From NCBI RefSeq assembly GCF_932274485.2, contig NC_065883.2, positions 18,970,222 to 19,034,221 of the forward strand: 64,000 nt of DNA, in the 5' to 3' direction. The stretch is from Patella vulgata (taxonomy: Eukaryota > Mollusca > Gastropoda > Patellidae). Of this stretch, positions 46,139-58,100 are shown piece after piece. A program made the position numbers and the translations under genes. Positions within the stretch are counted from its first letter, which is position 1; the number at the start of each line of letters is the position of its first letter. Below the pieces are notes generated by a model that saw only the letters and a list, made by a program, of their open reading frames with translations, was not told the origin of the DNA and did no database searches.

Positions 46139-49100
46139 TCAGAGATTTTGTTCAGAACTTGCTTCACTGGCAAGTTTATAGTCCTTTGCAGGGCCCCATT
46201 CTTCGCTGGGTTCAAACGATGATTTTATTCTCTGAAACAAACAAATAAGGGTGACCCTACTGAAATTACGATTTACCAAGTTAGCATTAATCCCTGACCC
46301 TTTTCCAAATTAAACAAGTCAATACAAGGTGGTAAATATTTTACAGACATACTTTTCGTATTCGACTAAGCAGGGATGGACCACGAGCCTGACCCCGCGA
46401 ATTTTGTTTTCTTTTGGTGTTCATAGATGATGTACACACTTAGTAAATAGTAATCTGACCAATTATTTAAAACGACGTAAACACAAGACTATAATTTGCC
46501 CTAAAACTATGCGAGAACATAAACTGCTTAAGGGGCCCCCGGGCCTACCATATTCGCGGGCTCCTTCTCTGTGACTAGGTATATTAATTGGCGTATGCCC
46601 GTCTTCATTAGCCCAGTATAGGAGCAGAACAGTAGGACGTTAAACCCCATTTCATTTCTGTTTAGGGGTGGACTGACACGTCATGGTATTACTCCCTTGG
46701 TAGGCTTTATTGTATTGTGATAGTTACCATAAACGCGTATTGCCCAGATAAGTGCACCAATCATGGCAGCCATTCCCAGATCGATATAAAAATTTACTCA
46801 TCCGATGTATGTAGATTAATAAGGGAATTAAAGAGTATACAGGAATATGTTTTATGGGTTATTTTCGATCGTGTCTCAAGGGCGATAACTCTGCACCGAC
46901 ACCTGTACAGAAAAGTACGTTCGTTGTATTCGATAAATGTTAAGATACCTTGACAGAGCTGGCCGTTGCTGTAGACTACTACAGATTAAAATATTTTAAG
47001 GTTTGTTTGCATTTACAATGTATATACAAAGAGTAGGTAATTAAGTGTTTCGAAAATTAAATAAATAGCAATCATAAATAGTTGATATTTGTTACTGAAT
47101 ATATGACATAGTTATTCATGTTTGCTACAATTGTATTGTGACGAATCGGCAGGACAATTTAGTCCTTTCTATTTGCAGGCAGGATAAATAAAAAAATCAG
47201 GCTACTGTCTTTTCAAGCTTACCTGTAACAATGGACCTTTTCTCATAATGAATTCTCGGATCATCCATATAGGTATAGGTACCGCCGATATTAAAGCTAT
47301 AAACCATCCTATAGCACTAGTATATGGCGGATACACATAGTCTCCATAAGTAGGTGGTAGGTATTGAACTAAAGTGAATACAAGAATTACCTGAAATCAG
47401 AAAATAACATCCTCCTTTTGGTATCCAGGTCGTATATATTTAAAACAACATAATCATATAATTTTAAACTGAGGCTGCTCTAATTTACGTCATTGTCTTA
47501 ATTGGTACAATATGTTTTAGAAGACAGTCTTGAAACTCTGATCTAGCATTGGGCTAACAGGGGGGCCGTTGTGTCTCTTTTCTAAGAAACAGCTTCCTGT
47601 TAGTAAAATAGTGGGGCCGGATATACCGGAATCGTCCCCAAGAAATATTTTTGCCAGTTTAACATTATTTTCGATATCAATAGACAAGTGAAAATGCTTA
47701 CAGACATTTTAATCAGACTGACAGCCGTGGACCTCATAAGAAGGCATATGATGCCAACTACTACAAGTTTTAAAATATTTTTAGGATACGTAGGAGGATT
47801 GGGTGGGGAGCTTTTATTTCTCGAAGAAAACATACTATTAATAATCTGAAGATGAAGTGCATGGCTCCTTCATATATACCACAAACTGTGTTGGTTAATC
47901 TACAAAATATATCCATGTTAACAAAAAATAATTATAAATGAAATGAACTGAAACGGACGTTTAAGGTCCTACTTTTAATTACATTTAATGACAGTGAATT
48001 AATGGAAAGTGCCTTAATGGTATTTTAATGGAATCAATGTTTATAATGGTCTGGCGTGTATCCATGCAGTTGGCCGAGATACCCTTAGAATGCACTTGCC
48101 CAAGTCCGGTTCTGATGCCCGTGGGGTAAATAGATTGTTTAATAGTTCGGATCGGAACTGATGCAAGTAAGAAAGAAACCCCTTGGCCTTTTGAATCCAG
48201 AGATATTTTGACATTCCGCACATATGTATAGAAAAATACAAATAGCCACAGGTTAATCTCAAAATTATAAGAATTCCAGACGCGTTCAATAGATTCGAGG
48301 ATTAGACACTTGGGCCAAATGTAATGCATTCAAAAGTTAATTAACTGGGCTTAAATTCATATTTAAATCTAGATATCGGTGTAATAAGTCTATTTTTAAA
48401 TATTCCTTTGTGTACGTTTGCTTTATAGTTGTGTGGTTGTTAGAGATTCGTTCCATTAAGAGAAATCAAATGTTCTGCGCCTACTGGGCTAATGAAGACG
48501 GGTACCTTACGAGGCATGATGCATTTTGTAGTAAACACTTACAGATAAAATGGCCGGATTCACAAATTTCCAAAGAATCTTAATCAAGATTGTTGGTCGT
48601 TTTCCTAACATCATTTCCATATCATCAAAATACCGATCAGCTCCTGTTAATAAAGTAGTAAGTATATAATTAATAAACAACAAAGCGTGTCATTGGTGTA
48701 ATCAAATATATATGACATTTATCACAAAAATATAAAATACATAAAAATATAAAATACACAAAAATTATAAACGGTTTCCATGCAAGATACGCCCACATTT
48801 TGCAAGACATTGGCAGAAAACAAGCTAAAAAAGCAATTTTTCCTACAGTCAGGGGCCATAAGCAAGAAAGTTACGTTTCGACATGCGACAATATCAAAAG
48901 GAACCAAGATCTTTGGGATATAAACATATATTTTAAGTTTTATCCAAATTGGATACCAAATGTGACAGATATAAACGCGATTTAACGTGCAATCAGGGGC
49001 CATAATCCTTGAAGTTACGGTCCGATATGCGCAAATATCGAAAGGAACCGAGATCTTTGGGTTATAAACATACATTTTAAGTTCCATAACAACTGGATAA

Positions 49101-52100
49101 GACTTGTGACCTCTAGAGTGATTTTTCGTACAATCAGGAGCCATAATCCACGAAGTTACGGCTCGATACATGCCAATATCAAAAGGACCCCTGTGTGTAG
49201 CACTCCCCTGCTACATATCTTTTAATAGTCTTGGTCGTCTAGTGGTTTGACTCTGGCATGGATGTTATTGTAATTCTCCACTCTTGGACTTCACTTTGAC
49301 ATATTTACCGCAACCAAATCGTATGATTATGAGAAAAAAACAATACAATAGTTTCTTGTATACAGTTTTATATGTAAACAGGTTACATAGGTTTAAGCAA
49401 TGGTATACATTAAAGCCGTTCTCTCCACCCCACTCATGAGCAGTCTAACAAGCACGGCTAGACTCTGCAAACCACTACATCATGGCCTTCTGAGAATCAA
49501 ATGGTCGTCTGTTTATTCAAGTCATGGTTTTGCTCTTTTACAGGTGCCAAAGCCCTAGTTGCTTACGTCATATACTGACCAAAGTACTAAATTCCAAATA
49601 TGGAATAGACATATCATTAACCACACAATCACTTATCAAATCAGTCAAACACACGCGAACTAAACGGCAACTCAATACCAACTAAACACCAATCAATCAA
49701 ACGCCAACTAAACGTCAACCAAACAAACATCAACTAAATGACAACCAAACATCAATCGAACAAACATCAACTAAACGGCAACCAGATATCAATCAAGCAT
49801 CAACCAACATTAACTAAACAATAATCAAACAAACATCAACTAAATGACAACCAAACATCAATCGAACAAACATCAACTAAACGGCAAACAAATATCAACC
49901 AAGCATCAACCAACATCAACTAAACAATGATCAAAGAAACACCAACTACAAGTCAACCAAACATCAATTTAACATCAACTAAATATAAATCAAACATAAT
50001 GTAAACGTCAATCAAGCATCAATGAAACGTCCACCAATGTCAGTCGAAACACTGCGTCTGAACATTTTTTTTAATCACCTACCGTATATCCACCCAATAA
50101 CAACCGCCTCAAGACCAGTTACAAGAAATAGTGTAAAGGCCGCTATGTACCAATCCACTAATTGAAATATATATATCCCTGCCTGCAAAACAAGAAACCG
50201 AACATAATAAACAGTAAAATATATCACAGAAATTATAACTGTTAGTAAACAGCACTGTACATGTATCTTTTAAAAAGTTATGTGCAATAACAATAAAATG
50301 TTAAAAATGATCACAGAACAAGTATTGGTTACTATGGACCAGGAACCGAGTATGACATCATCGCAGGCATCCTGAAATTGTGATGCCTGGTTTAATGTCG
50401 ATCATGCATGAATTGGCAGATCGCCTCCCCCCTCCCCCCCAAAAAAACATGAACAAGAACACCAAGGCGAGTAGTCAATGTTACATTTCAAGAATCCTAT
50501 TTTTAATTTAGTATTATTTAAAGGTTAACTTACTTGAGTTGCATATATTAAAGTGACGAGGAACATCAGTAAACAAGTAACAGCTGTTATCATAACACGT
50601 ATTTTTGAAGAAGCTTTTGGTATCAAATCTGTGATTGTCGTGACGCATACTTCCACGGTAACAAACTGTTGTATAACAAATAGAAATGTATTGATCATAT
50701 CATTTCTTTAAACTTGTGCCTGAAAACCTATGGTAAACGTCATCGATCCGTTTGTGCGTTTAAGAGTATCAATTAAGAAATGCTATGAGGTTTAATGTCC
50801 TACTGTCCTACACCGACTGGACTAATGAAGACGGGCATATGATATACAGTGTGCTATGAGTGAAATTTTGCCCGGGTAGCGGCACTACGGCCTACACTTT
50901 GTTTCGAATTCCTACTGTGAGGGGTTCTTTTATATGCACACCAATGTATACACGGGACCTCCGGTTTTCGTCCGATCTGAACGACTACACACTGTTCCTT
51001 GTCAGACGCACCACCCAACATAACTGATATGGAGAAACTATACGTTGGAAAATACCAAAGACCAGGGAGCGAACCCGAGCCCCCCTGGTTAACCAGCCTG
51101 CGTCTGACTCACTGAGCCACCGCGTCTCCCATATCAACCAAGAGAGGTGCCAGATTATCAAGACGTCCATTTAGAAATTCACATTTTTGGAGATGTAAAA
51201 GGATCGCAACGTATAAAAAGTCCTATCTGATGAACACATAATTATATACTTTGTAATCGATGCGAATATACTAGATGTTTTCCTATTAGCAGGGCGTCGG
51301 TCTGTTTGATTTACAGATAATTTAGATATAATGGTTTGAATATTGCATTTTGACCAGTGGTTTACATCATTTTTATACTCGGGAAATAGGAAACATATTT
51401 CGGGGAAAGGTAAGGCAGAAATGAAAGACACTGGTTTAGTTTTTACATGTAACAGTAGTTTCCATGGTCATTGTTTAATGACCGGTTCTGCGGTTAAAAA
51501 CTACTGACATAAAATCAACTCCCTTGATTGGCGTTGTAGATATAAACCCAGTGAGGTCGACGTACCGATAAGTAACTGGAAATATGGGAAGACCTAGCGG
51601 AATTAGTCAAAATATCAATTTCGTATATACTGATCATCCTCGAATAGAGATATTTGGCGGGTTCTGTGGGTCTTTATATGGAGGTGGACTGTGTATTTGT
51701 AACAAAAGGAGAGCTTACCATTGAATCCAAAGCAACACACACAAGCATTAGGAAGAAAAGTATCGACCACAACTGTGGTAATGGTAATTGGCCCAAAGCT
51801 TCTGGATATGTTATAAACACTAAACCTGGACCTGTTCAATATAAAACAATAACTTAAGACTTTTCCAAAACTATACCGTAAAAACTCACGGGTGCTGGTA
51901 AGTTGTGGGTTTCTTTTGTATTTTTGTTTCTTTTGGGGTTTTTGGGTACGACTAATAATTCAAATAACGAATTACCTGTGCGTACAATCTCAGCAATGTT
52001 TAAACCAGTCTTATGTGACATGAAACCAAGAACAGAGAAAACAACAAAACCAGCATAAAAACTGGTCCCCTCGCCAGCAAAGCAATATATTATAGTGTCT

Positions 52101-55100
52101 CTGAAAAACAAAGAAGGAATACATATGAATCCGGAAATTTGATAAACCGAAATAGCAAAGTGATCACCGACACTCAGAGTGGGGAGTTAAGGGACAAGAA
52201 GCTTATGAATATAACATAAGCATTAGTCAGAGATGTTTCTTTTCCCTAGTCTTTTAAATTTTGAGAATATTTACTTAAATTCGACAATTCCGTTTTGCTT
52301 TGTTTATATTTAATGATGTACTGCAATACACTTATTATGTGTATTGGGGTGGGTTTCGTTTTGTGGTGAATTGAGTAAATTTTAAGATTTGGGTTATGGT
52401 ATGATTAGGTTTATCCACGTTGAACAGTCATTGACCGAAGACGATTCTGATAGAAAGTATATTAGATAATTATGTAATAATGTAGTGTAAAATTAAACTT
52501 TTGACGGGGGTGGGGGTCTAGTGGTCTAAAGTGTAGCACTTCGAGCTCTAGCTAGCCGGCCACCTCTGGCTTACGGTCGTGGTTTCAACCCTTGGTGTGT
52601 GACTTGCGGATAAGGGCACCTTCTCAACCTCGTGGGTGTACTCCGGGTACTCTGGTTTCATCCCACAGGAATGACCTCTGCGCGTGCGCTAAGCATAAAA
52701 AGATAAGACAACTTGTCTGAGGTATCACCATCGGTGGAACCAGATGGAAGGACAAGAAGAAACTGTTGACAATATAGTCAACGTGGCTAAAGTGATGATG
52801 GGTCTATCATTAAGCGAAATCGACAACATTTAAGACCCGTCTACACACAACAATCTTTATTATCGTTCAGTTAATGATGGGTTCCAAGAAAAGTATTTAT
52901 CGGGTGATTATTTCCAATAAAAGTATTCCTGTTTTGGTATATATGGAAAGTAGAGATATCCAATCTTACTAGAAAAATACTGGATTCCCCGAAAAACACT
53001 CATGGAGGGTATGTAAGTGTTCCCCTAATCGACAGCCCAACGATTAGGAATTTCTGCACGCGTGATGTCAAAGGTCACACGCGAACATTGAGCGCTTGAT
53101 GTACAAGTTGATAAACTTTATGAAGAGTTAGACGTACAACACTTTCTGAGATAAAAATGACGGAAAAAGACATTAATGATCCAGATTTGATTAAAGGGAC
53201 TCAAAAAGCAACCTTTGACACTGTATAACGTCGTGGAACAGCCTAGTCAGGACTGCGTAGTCACAAAATGATTAGTTAAACAAAATCTTGTTTATATTGT
53301 ACTCAAATGAGACACCAAACAAGTCACATAAACGAAACGAAATTGTTATCTGAATTTAATAATACTGATTTCGTCCCCCAAATCTAATAGAATATACGTC
53401 ACAACTTGTTAACGAAACATTATACATTATATACATACAAACATTGATTTTAATGAAATGAAATGAAATGAAATGGAGTTTAACGTCCTACTGTTCTGCT
53501 CCTAACCTGGGCTAATGAAGACGGGCATACGCCATACAGTGTGCTATGAGGGAAATTTTGCCCGGACAGCGGCACTACGGCCTACTCTTATATCGAATTC
53601 CACCTGCCAAGGGATCTTTTACGTGCACGCCAATGTGTACACGGGACCTCGGTTTTTCGTCCCATCCGAACCATTGATTTTAAATATTATTAAATATTGG
53701 TATACTCTGTTATAACAATAAACATTTAAAAATTACCTCAAGACATTATTATTAAATTTATTGTAACTTGCCATGGTGATGAATGCCCCCCAGCCCATAC
53801 CCATAGAAAAAAACATCTGCACCAAAGCCTGGGACCATACCTAAAAACAGAAATAAATATTTAAGAGTAATGTATATTGAAATGAAAACAACAATAACAA
53901 TAGTTCAAAACCACCATGATACCACAACATCGGGTAATAATGCTATTAAATCTTCTATATTGTGTCAAGTTTCAAATGTCCACAAATAATTAATAGGTTT
54001 TTAAACTGATTTGTACAGCGTTCATTTAGCCAAAGTTTACCTGACTTTATTACCATATCTCCTCACAATACACTATAATTGGGTTGTCGATTTTGATAGC
54101 TTGCGACCATTAACCATTTTTTTTAATAACAATTAATGCCAAATCAGAATGCATCGAACCATCGGAGTACACTCTTTGCTCAACCATGCCTGCGTTTCTA
54201 TAAAATGCGATAGCATAATGTGAATAGGCCCCTTTATTCTAGACCAAACAGAAGATTGCCGAATTAATTTAATTACATGTGTTGATTTCTTTTGCGAAGT
54301 AGTTCCGTGTCGGCATTTGAATCTTAAGTTACACAGATTATAACCAATGTTTAGGGAGGTTGGGTGGTTTAACGCCTACGCGTGAAATCATAAGGTCTGT
54401 CACTGGCGTGACAAAGAGTTGGGTGTCCTGTGCAACCCCGTGGGGTTTTCTCCTGGAACTGTTTTAGTAAACTCAGGAATATGTAGAATTCGTTACCTGC
54501 GGATTAGCTAGTTTAGTAAAATCAGGAATTATGTAGAATTTGATGCCATCTATAGCACCAGGTAAAGTAACAGCTCTGATTAAGATGATTGTTATAATGA
54601 TGTAAGGTAATGTAGCCGTCACATATACTACCTGTAAGTAAAATTTGAAAAAGTAAATGGATTTCGCCTCCAATGGTTAAAATAGTTGTAAAAATGATCC
54701 AGTTAGTTTATGCAATCTAAGCTCTCAAAGGTTTGATAACAGTATTGTCAACATTTAGAATTTTACATGTTTGCCATTCTGTTAATACTCGAAATGCGTA
54801 AGCGATAATAGCTGCTTTCTTTGGGTGGTAAAAATGATTAGTTAAACTTTTCGCGGGGATCTCCGTCTTCGACATTATGCTACTCTATATAAAGTTACAA
54901 ACCTTGCCTACGGATTTCACACTTTTTACAATGCAAAGAAATATGATTATCCAACCAGCTAAGAGTGCAACAGCCATATGCCATTGCACACTACCAAACT
55001 CTTCTAACCCACTTGATATCCTTAATACATTGTAGCTGGAAAACAACGTATATTAATCTTTTAAAATAAGATTTGTCGGTTTAGGGAGATCTGTTTGGGG

Positions 55101-58100
55101 GTTGGCGGCACTCTATACAACATGCTTATTAGTAATCTTTATCTACATGTTTAATTTGATCTGTTGCCAGTAGATGAAACTTCGATCATTAAAAGTATCT
55201 ACTGTTCATCTAACGTTGGCACATAATAATTTTGTCAAAAATTAACCGAAAAGAAATGAAACTGACAAAATATTTTAAATAGATTCGCGACGTCCGTACA
55301 TGACACATTTATGTATATATTCATACCATAATGGTTTCGTAATAAAGTATCATAGTTTATATCAGTGACGTCTATAATAGCCAAACCGGGCGCTCCCGCT
55401 AAGTGTTTTACATCAGTGTCATTTGTCTATAGGTTAGAGGCAGTGTGCAAGATAATATTGCTCTGTCCATATTGCAGAATTGGGAATTTTAATAAATAAC
55501 TAACAATAATACAGATTTAAGAAATAATAAAGACCTTTAGTTTTCTTATCTTATTTAAATTTCTATATACCTATAATAATACAATTTTGAGCATATTCTA
55601 ATTGTGAAATGCTAGAAGCAAACTAGGCAAATTTGGTAATTTGCCAAGTTGAACAATACAACTTATAATGCAAGTACTATGCAATTTAATTTTTCCCCAA
55701 CTCACTTGAGGTAGTCAGTTTAACTGACAGGAAACGATTAATGATTGTTGTATACCTTTTTGGTCTAATCGAGATGTGAAGAGAACACAAGATCAAGTCA
55801 AGAAATAATAACCGTACACATGTCTAATTCCATCTTATGCAAGTCTTATCATCTATTGATGCAAAAATATTATTTTCTTGTAAGAAGAAGGTCTCACTGA
55901 CACCTGTTAAATTTTTATAATTACCTTTTCTGTATTTATGATAAAGCATATCAAATTTTCTAAAGATATCTTGAAATTTCTATCATTGCAGGTCAGTCAA
56001 GTGTTTGTAAGTGAAAGCTTAAACAGGCATTAAGCAAGAGCTAAATCTGACTATTGCAACTTTTTCTTTAAGTCTTAAATGTTATATAAATTATTAATTA
56101 GACATTAATTAACTTACCAGGACCATAATCAATTCTCGATGCCATCGGATGCCTCCGATATTAAATAGATTTGACTATATATGGTTTGCGGTGGATGCGG
56201 TTATAGGCTAAGCTATAATTGTATCGTCGACAACTAGGCTTAGAGTGAAGTAATTTGACTAAAATTTTCAACATATTCTCTTTTCATTATCTATTTTTAA
56301 CTAGTATAGCGTTAACTGTCACCGCTTTATCTAATCTTACCTAAAGTCGATCATAAGTGATTTCTATATATAATTTTCTTTAGAATGAGTTTAGAGACTT
56401 GGAATATCCTTGTGTCTTGTACTAGTCTGAATTCATGTTTCTGCAAGGCTTGAGAAACGGACTGAAAATCATTTAAAAGCGTTGAAGTAGGGTGGCGCGA
56501 AAACATAGATAAGCGTATTATGTGGACAAATGTACTGTAAGGTGAGTCATAAGAATATAAATTACTATGGTTTGTTTTTTTAATTCGGGGTATTGGATAG
56601 CCGAATGGTTAGCACGTGTGCGCTGTATCATAAAGCCTGTCATTGAGTTAACTGGCGTGGTTTCGAATCCCTGGTTGTACGTGACAAGGAGTAGGGTCGC
56701 CTGTCCAACCTCGTGGGTTTTCTCCGGGTCCTCTGGTTTCCTCCCACTGCTAAAGACCCCTAAAGCGAATTATTGAAATAAATTAAAACCATATATATTT
56801 GTCCCGAAATGACCTAGTTTGTGTCATGTGGACGTTAAACCCCATTTCTCTCTCTCTCTCTCTCTTAACAAGTATTTTGGCTTTTAACTTATAATATTTT
56901 GGCGTTTAAAATAAGAAGTTAAAAGATTTTCTGTTTGAAAAAGATGGAATTGGTTTAAAATTGCTTGGTTGAATACTACTTTTCCTTATGTAAATAAATT
57001 TTATATTTACACGTAACTAATAGCGATACGTATGTAGTATATATGACTTACTTCCAAAATTCCTCTGAAGCAGTGTAGACCCTATTGGAAATGTTGGTAT
57101 TATTTTCTCCTGTAATCAGGGAATATCCAGCATCACCTAACGTATAGGCTGTAACATTCGACATGTTATCTGTTACATTGGTTGTAACATTCATCCCCAT
57201 TCCCGTATAATTGTTTGCCATTTTTTGATGAAGAAAACACGTGTCTGTATTCCACCAATTATCACAGGTTGTCCATGGTAACGGTGACATGAAGGAATGA
57301 ATCAAATAGTATAAAATCCAAGCTAGAATCATTTGGTAATATAAATTACATATTCCCGACATAAAACTCATAGATACTCCTAAACCTACAAAGAGAAAAC
57401 CAGAAAGCAATATATTACGAGCAAGGGTACATTCAGGATCCTGGCTATATAAAACATTTATTTTGCTCCTTAAAAATTGTATTAAGAGTTTCATTTGGTC
57501 ATGTAACGATAAACCACTACATACAGTTAGGCGATATTGTAATTACAAATTTGGGGGTTGTATGGCCGAATGGTTAGCACGTGCGCGTTGTATCAAAAGG
57601 CCTGTCACTGAGTCAACTGGGCGTGGTTTCGATTCCCCGGTTGTACGTGACAAGGAGTAGGGTCACCTGTCCAACCTCATGGGTTTTCTCCGGGTCCTCC
57701 GCTTTCCTCCCACTGCTAAAAACCCCTACGCACAAGTGAATTATTGAAATGAAATTGAACCATGTGTTAGTCCAGAAATGACCTAGTTTGTGTCGAGTGG
57801 ACGTTAAACCCTACTTCCCCCTCTCTCTCTCTCACTCTCTCTCTCTCTCTCTCTCTCTGGTTACAAATTTGAGTATATCTAAAATATATAATTCCCAGCT
57901 AACATAATTTAGTACATAGCCAGAGATTTGAAAAAACATTCCAGAAAAAATGATTTTGAAAATATTATGTACAAATTGTAGCGTAGACGGCATGATGAAA
58001 TAGAGTTAACCTGCGTTTATGCTGGCGTTATCTTGTAACATTTGTTAAAGCAAGCTCCATCATTGCATTTCAGGCTCGTACTTAAATTTTTGTGGTAACT

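Noticed and set aside
48468-48510. SINE-A fragment (GGGCTAATGAAGACGGG)
   Set aside because: Only about 40 bp match; too short to list as a separate insertion with confidence.
49620-50045. Regularly spaced repeats resembling a CRISPR array
   Set aside because: The units are degenerate and contiguous without unique spacers, and the host is an animal genome.
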